Part shown: positions 27,035 to 36,473 of the stretch, in pieces
Position numbering within the stretch: position 1 is the first letter of the stretch
Layout of the letters: the number at the start of each line of letters is the position of its first letter
From: Sporosarcina aquimarina
GTDB taxonomy: Bacteria > Bacillota > Bacilli > Bacillales_A > Planococcaceae
Direction: 5' to 3'
Length of the DNA stretch: 64,000 nt
Assembly: GCF_023715615.1 (NCBI RefSeq)
Contig: NZ_JAMBOM010000002.1
Coordinates: 248,001-312,000, forward strand
Program-made: the position numbers and the translations under genes
The notes under the pieces: model-generated
The model's input: the letters and a program-made list of their open reading frames with translations, nothing else
Databases searched by the model: none
What the model was told of the DNA's origin: nothing

Positions 27035-27667
27035 TTGGAACATGTTAAAACCTATAATGCGTTAGAATTGAAGCATAAAAATGGAGATCTTATTATTGAA
27101 GGACCCATTCGGACGTCCGATCTTGAAAGTTATGCTTTCCATGAAGGATTAGTAGCATTTAGAGCACCTGCACAACAACACAAAGCACTCATCGGGATTT
27201 CAAAATTGCCTGAAGGGAGAATTATTGTTGCTCGAGAACGCGACCAAATCGTCGGGTACGTCACTTATTTATACCCTGATCCACTTGAACGTTGGTCCGA
27301 GGGAAATATTGAAAATTTGATAGAATTAGGTGCGATTGAGGTCATTGCAAAGTATCGGGGAGGCGGTGTTGGTAAGGCGTTGCTGGAAGTCTCAATGATG
27401 GATGATGCAATGGAAGACTATATCGTCATTACAACTGAATACTATTGGCATTGGGACTTGAAAGAGACCAAGCTCAACGTTTGGGAATATCGAAAAGTCA
27501 TGGAAAAAATGATGCAGCATGGAGGACTCGAATATTTTGCAACAGACGACCCTGAGATTTGTTCCCATCCTGCTAATTGTTTAATGGCTAGAATTGGTAA
27601 ACGGATCAAGCAAGAGGATGTTCAACGATTTGATAGCTTACGATTTAAAAACAGATTTCTGTACTAA
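27035..27667 (+). CDS. acuA: Protein acetyltransferase AcuA
   Basis: A GNAT-fold enzyme of 210 residues that acetylates and inactivates AcsA. VIAKYRGGGVGKALLEVS is the acetyl-CoA-binding loop. TYLYPDPLERWSEGN and TTEYYWHWDLK are characteristic of AcuA. I start it at TTG 27035: the sequence MEHVKTYNA then lines up with the B. subtilis N-terminus, and AAGGCGGTG sits 6 nt upstream. The in-frame GTG at 27026 is part of that site. It is first in the acuABC operon, 15 nt before acuB. Confidence 0.93.
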   Translation: MEHVKTYNALELKHKNGDLIIEGPIRTSDLESYAFHEGLVAFRAPAQQHKALIGISKLPEGRIIVARERDQIVGYVTYLYPDPLERWSEGNIENLIELGAIEVIAKYRGGGVGKALLEVSMMDDAMEDYIVITTEYYWHWDLKETKLNVWEYRKVMEKMMQHGGLEYFATDDPEICSHPANCLMARIGKRIKQEDVQRFDSLRFKNRFLY

Positions 27668-27682
27668 GAAAGAAGGGACACT

Positions 27683-28333
27683 ATGTTAATAGAAGAAATC
27701 ATGAAAACTGAAGTCATTACATTAACACCCGATCATACGGTAAAAGAAGCTGCAGATATAATGAGGTCTCATCATATAAGGCATCTCCCAATCGTGATCC
27801 AGGACAAACAACTCGTAGGTATTGTTACTGATCGAGACCTAAAAGAAATCTTACCCTATGGAGACCAGCAGACAGAGAATCTTACTGCTGTGTATGAAAT
27901 GCCACTTTCTGAATGCATGGTGAAGAAGCTGATTACAGGACACCCCATGGATTTCGTGGAGGAATCTGCATTAGTTTTTTATCATAATCAGATTGGTTGT
28001 CTACCCATCGTTTCCAACCAACAGCTTATCGGAATTATTACAGAAACTGATTTATTGTACAAATACATTGAACTGACGGGTGCTCATCAGCCTGGTTCGC
28101 AAATTGAAGTTCGTGTGCCTAACATCCCCGGAATTTTACATGAAGTAACGAAAGTGTTTAATGAGTTTCAAACAAACGTTCAAAGTGTCCTAGTTTATCC
28201 TGACAAAGAAAATGAGGCTAATAAAATCTTAGTCATTCGTATCAAGACGATGAATCCCATTCCAATTATTGAAGGACTAAAGGGACGTGGATTTGACGTT
28301 CTTTGGCCGAACTTTCCCGGGACACAAGTATGA
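27683..28333 (+). CDS. acuB: Acetoin-utilisation protein AcuB (CBS-CBS-ACT)
   Basis: A 216-residue protein with two CBS domains (about 1-60 and 75-130; VGIVTDRDLK and IGIITETDLLYK) and a C-terminal ACT-like domain (RVPNIPGILHEVTKVF). Such modules bind adenine nucleotides or small ligands. It is encoded with AcuA and AcuC, but its exact role in the AcsA switch is not established. ATG 27683 follows AAGAAGGGA. Its TGA overlaps the acuC ATG (ATGA), indicating translational coupling. Confidence 0.93.
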   Translation: MLIEEIMKTEVITLTPDHTVKEAADIMRSHHIRHLPIVIQDKQLVGIVTDRDLKEILPYGDQQTENLTAVYEMPLSECMVKKLITGHPMDFVEESALVFYHNQIGCLPIVSNQQLIGIITETDLLYKYIELTGAHQPGSQIEVRVPNIPGILHEVTKVFNEFQTNVQSVLVYPDKENEANKILVIRIKTMNPIPIIEGLKGRGFDVLWPNFPGTQV

Positions 28334-29496
28334 AAAAGGACGCCGTATTTATTTTTTCGGAAGATCAGCTAGGCTACTCATTTTCTGACACACATCCATT
28401 TAATCAAAAGCGAATTTTGTTAACATTGGATTTACTGAAAAACACGCATGCGATAACGGACGAAGATATCATCGCACCTCGAATAGCAACGGATGAAGAA
28501 TTACTGTTAGTCCACGAACCTAAGTTTGTCGAGATGGTAAAAAAGGCAGGAAAAGGTGAAGTGGGACCTGAAATCGGAAGTGTGTATGGGATAGGCACTG
28601 AAGATACGCCTATTTTCCCTAATATGCATGAAGCAAGCGCTATGCTAGTGGGTGGTACACTGACAGCTGTTGATGAAGTGATGAATAATCGAGCGTGTTA
28701 TGCGTTAAATCTTGGCGGCGGACTCCATCATGGTTTCCAAGGGAAAGCTTCGGGATTTTGCGTATATAATGACAGCTCTGTTGCCATTCGTTATTTGCAG
28801 AAAAATTATGACGCTCGAGTCCTTTATATCGATACAGATGCTCATCATGGCGATGGGGTTCAATGGACTTTCTATGATGACCCCGATGTATGCACATTGT
28901 CCATTCATGAAACAGGACGTTATCTATTTCCCGGAACTGGCCACGTTACAGAACGTGGGAACGGTAAAGGCTACGGGACATCGTTCAACTTCCCAATTGA
29001 TGCTTTCACAGAAGACGACTCTTTTCTAAAGGTTTATGAAACCGCTTTCCGCGAAGTTGTGGAATGGTTCAAACCAGACGTAATTCTGACTCAAAATGGT
29101 GCTGATGCTCACTTCTTTGACCCGTTAACACATTTGTATGGCACTATGGAGATTTATAAGGAAATTCCAAGGATTGCTCGTGAACTTGCAGATGAATATT
29201 GCGAAGGACGTTGGATTGCTGTAGGCGGAGGTGGTTATGACATTTGGCGGGTCGTCCCGCGAGCCTGGTCTCATATTTGGTATGCAATGAAAAAACTTTC
29301 TCCTCCTACAGGACCGCTCCCAAAAGAATGGCTGAATCGCTGGCAACCAGAGTCCCCTGTTCCATTCATTGAAACGTGGGAAGACCCAAAACCGTTATAT
29401 AAACCGATTCCAAGAAAAGCGGAAATTGAAGAAAAGAATGCACAAGTCATGGATCGTTCACTACATTACATACGAAGTGAGCAACAACCAAGGTAG
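28330..29496 (+). CDS. acuC: Protein deacetylase AcuC
   Basis: A class I histone-deacetylase-like, metal-dependent deacetylase of 388 residues that reactivates acetylated AcsA. The zinc-site and charge-relay motifs LGGGLHHGFQGKASGFCVYND, DTDAHHGDGVQW and GADAHFFDPL are present in order. Start ATG 28330 overlaps the acuB stop by 4 nt and gives MKKDAVFIFSEDQ, aligning with the B. subtilis protein; a longer frame begins upstream but would overlap acuB. It ends before a strong terminator. Confidence 0.94.
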   Translation: MKKDAVFIFSEDQLGYSFSDTHPFNQKRILLTLDLLKNTHAITDEDIIAPRIATDEELLLVHEPKFVEMVKKAGKGEVGPEIGSVYGIGTEDTPIFPNMHEASAMLVGGTLTAVDEVMNNRACYALNLGGGLHHGFQGKASGFCVYNDSSVAIRYLQKNYDARVLYIDTDAHHGDGVQWTFYDDPDVCTLSIHETGRYLFPGTGHVTERGNGKGYGTSFNFPIDAFTEDDSFLKVYETAFREVVEWFKPDVILTQNGADAHFFDPLTHLYGTMEIYKEIPRIARELADEYCEGRWIAVGGGGYDIWRVVPRAWSHIWYAMKKLSPPTGPLPKEWLNRWQPESPVPFIETWEDPKPLYKPIPRKAEIEEKNAQVMDRSLHYIRSEQQPR

Positions 29497-29525
29497 TTTG
29501 GACAATTATTCAATTGAAAAAGTAC

Positions 29526-29559
29526 AAAAAAGCAGAGAGCTTACGCATCTCTGCTTTTT
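29526..29559. terminator. Bidirectional terminator between acuC and ccpA
   Basis: AAAAAGCAGAGA pairs with TCTCTGCTTTTT across a 10-nt loop, with A/T runs on both sides of the convergent gene ends. Confidence 0.85.
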
Positions 29560-29586
29560 ACAGTTGAAATTAATTTCTATGAAGGA

Positions 29587-30591
29587 TTATTTGCCTTTTG
29601 CAGAATCCCGATACTCTAATTGGTATGGAAGAATTACTTGTTGCTGATTAACTTCTTCGCCGTTCATCAATTTGGTTAAGAGCCTCATCGATACGGCTCC
29701 TAAATCATATAACGGCACTCGGATTGCAGTTAACTGAGGACGGACCGCACGGGCTAGAATCGAATGCTGAAAACAAATCAGTTCCAAATCATCTGGAACG
29801 GTAAGTCCTGCATCTCGTATCCCATTCAATAACCCGACAGCAATTTCATCATTGCCCGCAAATATAGCTGTTGGTGGTTCTGGCAGCTGTTTTAAACGGT
29901 TCCATACTTCATATGCATCATCGTATGTATTATCCGTTTCCACAATATATCCTTCTGGAATCGATAATCCCGCTTCTGACATTGCATCTTCATAGCCTGT
30001 CTTTTTAGAAAGCCGATTGATATCTCTGCTGAATGGTCCAGAAATGAATGCAATGTGTTTGTGATCGTTTTCGATCAACTCTTTCACTGCTGAATATGCA
30101 GCTTCTTTGTTTTCAATATTCACAGTTGGGAATTCTAGTTCAGAATCCAATGTTCCTGCCAACACAATGGGAACGTTTGCGGACTTCATTTCCTTACGAA
30201 CATCTTCCGAGATCGAATCACTCATGAAAATCAGTCCATCAACTTGTTTGCCAAGATGATCTTCAATTAGTTCCATTTCTCGAAGAGGGCGTTTGTCTGA
30301 ATTAGACAAGATGATGTTGTACTCATACATCGTCGCAACATCTGCAATCCCTCTAGAGAGTTCTGCATAATAACTTTTGGAGATATCTGGAACAATCACA
30401 CCTATTGTTGTCGTTTTTCTGCTGGCGAGGCCGCGTGCTACGGCATTTGGCCGATAGCCGAGCCGTTCAATGCATGCTGTTACCTTCTTACGCGTTGCTG
30501 GTTTCACATTGGGGTTACCATTAACTACACGTGATACAGTAGCCATTGAGACGTTCGCTTCTCGAGCCACGTCATAAATTGTTACCGCCAT
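29587..30591 (-). CDS. ccpA: Catabolite control protein A
   Basis: A LacI/GalR-family regulator of 334 residues, the master carbon catabolite repressor of Firmicutes. It works with phospho-Ser46-HPr and binds cre sites. The N-terminal helix-turn-helix and hinge (VTIYDVAREANVSMATVSRV, then GYRPNAVARGLASRKT) are canonical, and the periplasmic-binding-like core is complete. ATG 30591 has GGGGAGG upstream; upstream in-frame codons are not needed. A probable target in this window is megL. Confidence 0.96.
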   Translation of the reverse strand: MAVTIYDVAREANVSMATVSRVVNGNPNVKPATRKKVTACIERLGYRPNAVARGLASRKTTTIGVIVPDISKSYYAELSRGIADVATMYEYNIILSNSDKRPLREMELIEDHLGKQVDGLIFMSDSISEDVRKEMKSANVPIVLAGTLDSELEFPTVNIENKEAAYSAVKELIENDHKHIAFISGPFSRDINRLSKKTGYEDAMSEAGLSIPEGYIVETDNTYDDAYEVWNRLKQLPEPPTAIFAGNDEIAVGLLNGIRDAGLTVPDDLELICFQHSILARAVRPQLTAIRVPLYDLGAVSMRLLTKLMNGEEVNQQQVILPYQLEYRDSAKGK

Positions 30592-30640
30592 ACTGACCTC
30601 CCCTTTCTCTGTCTTTTTTTCTTTCTTTCCTAGTATACCA

Positions 30641-30666
30641 AAACACCGGAGCAATGTAAGCTCCGG
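30641..30666 (-). terminator. Terminator between aroA and ccpA
   Basis: CCGGAGC and GCTCCGG form a 7-bp GC-rich stem, followed on the minus strand by TGTTTTGG. The T-run is imperfect. It lies 8 nt past the aroA stop. Confidence 0.6.
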
Positions 30667-30673
30667 CGGGAAA

Positions 30674-31756
30674 TTATACGATTTGATGTGTATTCATGAA
30701 ACGCTGCATTTCTTCATAGAACTCGTCAAATTGTTCGATGTTCATTTGTTGTGCAGAATCAGACAAGGCAACCGCTGGATCTGGATGCACCTCGGCCATA
30801 ACGCCATCTGCACCTACAGCGATCGCAGCTTTAGCCGTTGGAATCAGAAGATCTTTTCTACCTGTTGAGTGTGTAACGTCAACAAATACCGGCAAGTGGG
30901 TTTCTTGCTTTAAAATTGGAACAGCAGAAATATCTAGCGTATTGCGAGTTGCACGTTCATATGTTCGAATGCCTCGCTCACAAAGCATGATCTGCGTATT
31001 CCCTTTTGACATAATGTATTCTGCTGCATGAATGAATTCATCAATCGTTGCAGCCAATCCACGTTTTAACAACACTGGCTTGTTTGCTTTTCCTGCTTCT
31101 TTGAGAAGCTCGAAGTTTTGCATATTACGCGCTCCGATTTGAATGACGTCTATATAGTCAAGCGCCTCTTCTAAGTGAGATGGTGTTATAATCTCTGTCA
31201 CAATGGACAAGCCCGTCTCATCAGAAACACGCTTTAAAATCTTCAATCCTTCCAATCCTAGCCCCTGGAAGTCATAAGGTGATGTACGTGGCTTATATGC
31301 ACCTCCTCGCATCATCGTCAGTCCTTTTGCCTTAATGGATTGTGCAACTGCGAGCACTTGTTCATATGACTCAACTGCACATGGACCGAAAACAAACGAA
31401 GGTGTTCCATCTCCAATTTTTTCACCATTAATATCAACGATTGTGTCCTCAGCTTTTCGTTTACGTGAAACAAGAAGAGCCTTTTTTTGTTCGTCTTCTT
31501 GAATTTCAAGTGCGGACATGAATATTCCTTTAAATACCTGTTCAAGAATACCATTTGGAATGGGTCCTTTGTTCGCATCTTTCAAGAAATCTAACATTTC
31601 TCTCTCTCGAACCGGATCATAGCGATTTACACCTTGTTTTTCTTTTACTTTACCGATTTCTTGCACTACAGCCGTACGATCGTTAATGAGTTCTAAAATC
31701 TTTACATTCAATTCCGTCACCTGAGACCGAAGCTCTTCCAAATCATTCTGGCGCAT
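30674..31756 (-). CDS. aroA: Bifunctional chorismate mutase / DAHP synthase
   Basis: The first step of the shikimate pathway (DAHP synthase, type I beta) fused to an N-terminal chorismate mutase of the AroQ type that acts mainly as a feedback sensor. Total 360 residues: mutase about 1-90 ([20 protein letters not shown]), synthase about 100-355 ([41 protein letters not shown]). The gene symbol follows B. subtilis usage. ATG 31756 is 7 nt after GGGGAGGAG; an ATG two codons earlier is too close to it. It is upstream of ccpA as in B. subtilis. Confidence 0.95.
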   Translation of the reverse strand: MRQNDLEELRSQVTELNVKILELINDRTAVVQEIGKVKEKQGVNRYDPVREREMLDFLKDANKGPIPNGILEQVFKGIFMSALEIQEDEQKKALLVSRKRKAEDTIVDINGEKIGDGTPSFVFGPCAVESYEQVLAVAQSIKAKGLTMMRGGAYKPRTSPYDFQGLGLEGLKILKRVSDETGLSIVTEIITPSHLEEALDYIDVIQIGARNMQNFELLKEAGKANKPVLLKRGLAATIDEFIHAAEYIMSKGNTQIMLCERGIRTYERATRNTLDISAVPILKQETHLPVFVDVTHSTGRKDLLIPTAKAAIAVGADGVMAEVHPDPAVALSDSAQQMNIEQFDEFYEEMQRFMNTHQIV

Positions 31757-31918
31757 AATCATTCTCCTCCCCATTCATAGCATTCCCTTTTCGCATCGGA
31801 GAATGTATGGTACATTTTATAATAATAGACCTAGTATAATGAACCTCAGTTGAAAAGTCACGCTATTTTGCTAAATCGTCATATATAATATATCGAAAAG
31901 TATTTAGGAGGTACTAAA

Positions 31919-34051
31919 GTGACGCCTTTATTTGCACTGGATATTGGAACACGTTCCGTTGTCGGAATTATATTGGAAGAAGTCAATTCAAGGTATCACG
32001 TAATCGATCTCGAAGTCATCGAGCACAAAGAGCGCTCTATGTTAGATGGACAAATACATAACATCGTCAGTGTAGCTTCAGTAATTGGGGAAATGAAAGC
32101 CTTACTTGAAGAACGCCATGGTCCTTTGACAAAAGTAAGCGTGGCAGCTGCTGGACGAGCGTTAAAAACTGCCACTGGTAAAATGTCAGTGGACATCTCC
32201 GAACATGCATTAATCCATATTGAAGATATTAATCGTTTAGAACTCGGTGCAGTCCAAAAAGCTCAGCAGGAGTTGCTGTCATCTGACTCTATTACTTCAG
32301 AGAATCCATATTATTGTGTCGGTTACTCTGTACTTCACTACTTTTTGGATGATGAAGAGATCGGGAGTTTGATAGACCAAACCGGCCGATCTGCCAGTGT
32401 GGAAGTCATATCCACTTTCCTGCCTCGCGTTGTTGTGGAGTCCTTGCTGTCTGCACTTAAAAGAGCAGATCTTGAGATGGAGGCTCTCACCCTCGAGCCA
32501 ATTGCTGCAATCAATGTCCTCATTCCACAATCAATGAGACGTTTAAATGTAGCATTAGTGGATATTGGTGCCGGGACTTCGGATATAGCACTAACAAATA
32601 ATAATACGGTTTCTGCTTTCGGTATGGTTCCTATTGCTGGCGATGAAATAACCGAAGCTCTAAGTTCCAGCTATTTATTAGACTTCCCAGAAGCAGAGCG
32701 TGTCAAACGATCACTTAACGGAGAAGAATCCGTCATCTTCCACGATATTCTAGGCTTTGAACAAAAATTGCCTGTACACGAAGTTGTGGAAACCATTGAC
32801 TCAACGATAGACCGTCTTGCAAACTCCATTGCGAGTGAGATTTTACGCCTTAACAACACTTCTCCGCAAGCAGTCATGCTAGTTGGTGGCGGTAGTTTGA
32901 CCCCTGCTCTATCGAATAAACTCAGCGCAGCTCTGGAACTCCCTTTGCAACGGGTTGCTGTTCGCGGCCTGGATGCGCTCTCAGAGGTAACCCTAGCCGA
33001 GCATATCCAATCATCTCCTGCACTCGTTACACCAATAGGAATCGCTATTGCAGCCAAACGCGCACCAATCCATTATATGTCAGTAACGGTGAATGAAAAA
33101 ACAATCCGTCTCTTTGAGTTGAAAGAAATGACTGTCGGAGATGCTCTCCTAGCAGCTGGTATTAAAGCCAAACATTTATATGGGAAACCAGGTCTAGCGT
33201 TACGATTTTCACTCAATGGTCAAGAAATCACGTTACCCGGCGGCCACGGAACTCCTTCTGCAATTTATAGAAATGGAGAAACAGTCAGTACCAAAGATCC
33301 AATTCGGAATGGTGACACCATCAAACTCATTTCAGGTAAAGATGGACGTTCAGCACAAGCCGTCATTGCAGATGTAACAGAATTGAATACAGACTCTATT
33401 TCTGTGATGATCAACGAGCGTCGAGTTGTCTTGAAAACCGAAGTAATCGTAAATAACGAACGTCAAGATATACATACACCGATTCAAGATCGAGATGATA
33501 TTATAGTTCACCAAGCTAAAACATTGCGAGACGCCTTTACTGCACTAAATTCAGATTACAACAGTCAGAGTACACTTCAGTCGGTTATTCTTAATGGGAA
33601 ACGAGTTCACCTTAAACCCAAACCTACCGTTTACTCCAGAAATGGTCTACCGATTTCACTAACTTCACGATTGGAAGATGGAGATCAAATTACGAGTGAA
33701 CACAATTCACTTACTACGGTTGCTGATGTTGCCAATGAATTAGGTGTTCAATTGACAGAGCAGATAACCGTTTCGTTCAACAGTAGGCAAGTAACTATAA
33801 CAAAACCTCGCTTCTTGGTCACGCTGAATGATCAATCTGTCGAACCAACCGCACAAGTTACTGAGGAAGACCAGTTGAAAGTTACACCTATAACGGGACA
33901 GCCAATTACATTTAGCGATGTCTTCGCGTTCGTCGATTATCAGCTCCCTACTGGTTCAGCAACTTCTTATCAACTACTTCGCAACAATCAGCCCATCCAA
34001 TTTTACGATCAGCTATTCGGAGGCGACGAATTAGAGATTTTGATTACGTAA
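31919..34051 (+). CDS. FtsA/PilM-like actin-fold ATPase with long C-terminal extension
   Basis: A 710-residue protein whose N-terminal 390 residues have the actin/Hsp70-like ATPase fold of FtsA and PilM: FALDIGTRSVVGII (phosphate 1), VALVDIGAGTSDIALT (phosphate 2) and VMLVGGGSLTPAL (adenosine). The remaining 320 residues look like repeated small beta-rich modules (for example MTVGDALLAAGI, NGDTIKLISGKDG), unlike FtsA. GTG 31919 follows AGGAGGT. There is no signal peptide. B. subtilis lacks it at this place, between aroA and ytxH. Annotation pipelines call such proteins cell division FtsA; the true function is unknown. Confidence 0.82.
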   Translation: MTPLFALDIGTRSVVGIILEEVNSRYHVIDLEVIEHKERSMLDGQIHNIVSVASVIGEMKALLEERHGPLTKVSVAAAGRALKTATGKMSVDISEHALIHIEDINRLELGAVQKAQQELLSSDSITSENPYYCVGYSVLHYFLDDEEIGSLIDQTGRSASVEVISTFLPRVVVESLLSALKRADLEMEALTLEPIAAINVLIPQSMRRLNVALVDIGAGTSDIALTNNNTVSAFGMVPIAGDEITEALSSSYLLDFPEAERVKRSLNGEESVIFHDILGFEQKLPVHEVVETIDSTIDRLANSIASEILRLNNTSPQAVMLVGGGSLTPALSNKLSAALELPLQRVAVRGLDALSEVTLAEHIQSSPALVTPIGIAIAAKRAPIHYMSVTVNEKTIRLFELKEMTVGDALLAAGIKAKHLYGKPGLALRFSLNGQEITLPGGHGTPSAIYRNGETVSTKDPIRNGDTIKLISGKDGRSAQAVIADVTELNTDSISVMINERRVVLKTEVIVNNERQDIHTPIQDRDDIIVHQAKTLRDAFTALNSDYNSQSTLQSVILNGKRVHLKPKPTVYSRNGLPISLTSRLEDGDQITSEHNSLTTVADVANELGVQLTEQITVSFNSRQVTITKPRFLVTLNDQSVEPTAQVTEEDQLKVTPITGQPITFSDVFAFVDYQLPTGSATSYQLLRNNQPIQFYDQLFGGDELEILIT

Positions 34052-34088
34052 AAATAGCCATTCAGCTTTTGCGCTGAATGGCTATTTT
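34051..34088. terminator. Bidirectional terminator after the FtsA-like gene and ytxH
   Basis: A 16-bp perfect stem (34051-34066 with 34073-34088) with a TTTTGC loop overlaps the end of the plus-strand stop codon and lies 3 nt from the ytxH stop. Confidence 0.88.
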
Positions 34089-34091
34089 AGT

Positions 34092-34793
34092 TCAATTAGT
34101 TTTAGGTTTTTCATCAGAAACTGCATTTTGATTGATATTCTTGTCTTTTCCTATGTTTTCTGAATTATCGTAGGCTACATCACTATTTTTAGTCGTCTGA
34201 TTGCTAGCTATTTTTTTCTCTTCGGACTTTTTGGAAGCACCCTTGTCCGCTTTGTTAACAATAGGCTCTTCACCTTCTGATGAAGCAGTACCATCATCCA
34301 TTGGTGCAGTCTTTTTTGAAGTCATCGATTTTACTTTTTCTGTTTGGTCTTGGACATTTTTCTTAAGGTCTCCAGACTTTTCTTTTGCCACAGCAGAAAG
34401 CTGTGTCGCTTTCTCTTTTGCAGTACTAGACAGATCAGCTGCCTTGTCTTTAGCAGTAGCAGTGAGATCAACTGCTTTATCTTTAGCTGTAGAACTTAGC
34501 TCGATGCTCTTATTTTTAAATTGTACGGCTTGCGTAGAAAAATCATCACGCATTTCTTTACCTGTTTTCGGTGCTAGGAAAAGTGCTGCAGCAGCTCCAA
34601 TGACTCCGCCTACTAATGCGCCTACTAAAAAGCTTCCAGAACCTGAACTATCCTCTTCATAGAAACGGTCTGTATCTGTTGGAAAATAATTATAGTTCAT
34701 CGGTAATTGAGAAGGCTCTCCATAAGAGTTTTCATAGATATCACCCGAGTTAAGTTCGTTAGATTGGTTTAGTTTGTTATAGTTTTCGCTCAT
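34092..34793 (-). CDS. ytxH: YtxH-domain stress protein with LEA-like repeats
   Basis: A 233-residue protein. The YtxH segment (about 50-85) is GSFLVGALVGGVIGAAAALF followed by LAPKTGKEMRDD, a glycine-zipper-like span. It is followed by four 11-residue repeats of the type STAKDKAVDLT, similar to group 3 LEA desiccation proteins, and then a long Lys/Ser/Asn-rich, probably disordered tail. In B. subtilis ytxH lies in the sigma-B/sigma-H ytxG-ytxH-ytxJ operon between murC and aroA. Here ytxG and ytxJ are absent. ATG 34793 has AAGGAGGAG upstream; a sigma-B-like promoter is at 34963-34988. Confidence 0.85.
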   Translation of the reverse strand: MSENYNKLNQSNELNSGDIYENSYGEPSQLPMNYNYFPTDTDRFYEEDSSGSGSFLVGALVGGVIGAAAALFLAPKTGKEMRDDFSTQAVQFKNKSIELSSTAKDKAVDLTATAKDKAADLSSTAKEKATQLSAVAKEKSGDLKKNVQDQTEKVKSMTSKKTAPMDDGTASSEGEEPIVNKADKGASKKSEEKKIASNQTTKNSDVAYDNSENIGKDKNINQNAVSDEKPKTN

Positions 34794-34962
34794 GCGATCT
34801 CCTCCTTAAAATGGTGTTCCGTTTTAGTTTTTATTCCCTTGGCTTTTTACGTCTGTCGATACGATTGGTAACTTCGCTGAACACTGACTCTCAACGAATA
34901 TCCGCTATGTACAACAGATGGATGCAGTTCACTCCTCCCTGTCCACGTTGTTATGAGTACTT

Positions 34963-34988
34963 TTACCCTGTCACTCTACAGGCTAAAC
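34963..34988 (-). promoter_or_regulatory. Sigma-B-like promoter of ytxH
   Basis: On the minus strand: GTTTAG, 14 nt, GGGTAA, each one base from the general-stress consensus GTTTAA/GGGTAT. It implies a leader of about 160 nt before ytxH. No gene is visible in that leader. Confidence 0.6.
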
Positions 34989-35053
34989 TTTGACCATCTT
35001 TCTCCTTTCGACAACGAGTGAGTATTTCCTTTAAAATAAATCAAGATTTCATC

Positions 35054-35095
35054 AAAAAAAGAAAACAGCCTGATTAATTCAATCAGACTGTTTTC
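35054..35095 (-). terminator. Terminator of murC overlapping its stop codon
   Basis: GAAAACAG(T/C)CTGATT arms pair across a short loop with one mismatch, and a seven-T run follows on the minus strand. The right arm includes the last codons and stop of murC. Confidence 0.8.
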
Positions 35096-36396
35096 TGTTC
35101 AGTGATATGTTGCTGATAAGCGCTCAAATACTTTTGTACATCTCCTGCACCCATGAACAAAAAGACTGCATCTTCATGTCCGTCAAGTGCTTCAATCGCA
35201 TCTAAGGTTAAATGGGCAGAACCAGGAATCTTCTCGGCAAGGTCATTCACCGTTAACGTACCTGATTTTTCACGAGCAGATCCAAATATATCACACAAAT
35301 AAACTCGGTCAGCTTCAGAAAGACTTTCTGCGAATTCATTCATTAATGCAGCAGTTCTTGAAAATGTATGCGGTTGGAAAACCGCGATAATTTCACGCTC
35401 AGGATACTTCTGTCTCGCCGACTGAAGAGTTGCGCGAATTTCAGTTGGGTGATGGGCATAATCATCGATTAAAATTGCACCATCTGCTTGAATTTCAGTG
35501 AACCTCCGTTTTACCCCGTTAAAAGTCTTAAGACGTTCTGCGATAACAGTGGGTTCCAATCCTTCATACTGACAAAGTGCAATGACTGCTAATGCGTTTT
35601 TAATCGCATGGTCGCCAGGCATTGGAATCGTAAACGAATGATAGAATTCGTTACGTACAAATACATCAAAAGAAGTGCCACCAGCGCTTTTTACGATATT
35701 AGTAGCGCTAAAATCATTTCCTTCACCTAAACCATAGAGTACGACTGGTACGTTTGCTTGAATCGCTAAACAGTTCGGATCATCACCACAAGCAATAATC
35801 GCTTTTTTAACATTCAAAGCCATTTCGCCAAACGCATTCAACACATCCGCCATATCTTTAAAATAATCAGGATGATCGTAATCAATATTCGTAATGATTG
35901 CGTAATCAGGTTCGTACGCTAAGAAATGTCGTTTGTATTCGCATGACTCAAAAACAAAAAAGTCACTGTCTTGAACGCCTTTTCCTGTACCATCTCCAAT
36001 TAAGTAAGATATTGGCGCAAAGCCAGTCAGGACATGAGCAAGAAGACCCGTCGTCGATGTCTTTCCATGGGTACCTGTGATTGCAATAGAAACGGATTGT
36101 TTCATGTATTCTGCCAAGAAGTCATGATAGCGAATTACGTCCAATCCTAGTTCCTTAGCTTTCACTAATTCTGGATGTGTATCCGGGAATGCATTACCTG
36201 CTATTATTGTAAGTCCTTCAGTAATATTATCTTCACTGAAAGGAAGTACGGTTATAGATCGTTCATGAAGAGGGTCCTCGGTGAAAAAATGTTTCTCCAC
36301 ATCTGATCCTTGAACTTCATTTGATGAATCGTGAAGGATTTGAGCGAGTGAGCTCATTCCTGATCCTTTAATACCTGTAAAGTGAAATTTCGTCAT
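35083..36396 (-). CDS. murC: UDP-N-acetylmuramate--L-alanine ligase
   Basis: The first ligase of the peptidoglycan stem peptide: adds L-Ala to UDP-MurNAc with ATP in the cytoplasm. 437 residues from ATG 36396, preceded by CAGGAGGT. The N-terminal Rossmann part has [16 protein letters not shown], the Mur P-loop is [17 protein letters not shown], and the C-terminal domain has [10 protein letters not shown] and [10 protein letters not shown]. It follows sftA by 77 nt on the same strand, as in B. subtilis. Confidence 0.96.
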   Translation of the reverse strand: MTKFHFTGIKGSGMSSLAQILHDSSNEVQGSDVEKHFFTEDPLHERSITVLPFSEDNITEGLTIIAGNAFPDTHPELVKAKELGLDVIRYHDFLAEYMKQSVSIAITGTHGKTSTTGLLAHVLTGFAPISYLIGDGTGKGVQDSDFFVFESCEYKRHFLAYEPDYAIITNIDYDHPDYFKDMADVLNAFGEMALNVKKAIIACGDDPNCLAIQANVPVVLYGLGEGNDFSATNIVKSAGGTSFDVFVRNEFYHSFTIPMPGDHAIKNALAVIALCQYEGLEPTVIAERLKTFNGVKRRFTEIQADGAILIDDYAHHPTEIRATLQSARQKYPEREIIAVFQPHTFSRTAALMNEFAESLSEADRVYLCDIFGSAREKSGTLTVNDLAEKIPGSAHLTLDAIEALDGHEDAVFLFMGAGDVQKYLSAYQQHITEQKTV

Positions 36397-36473
36397 TGTG
36401 CAACCTCCTGGGAGCAACCTGTTCCCTAATATCTCTCATTGATAATTGGTGATGTAAATTCATATTTCTATTC

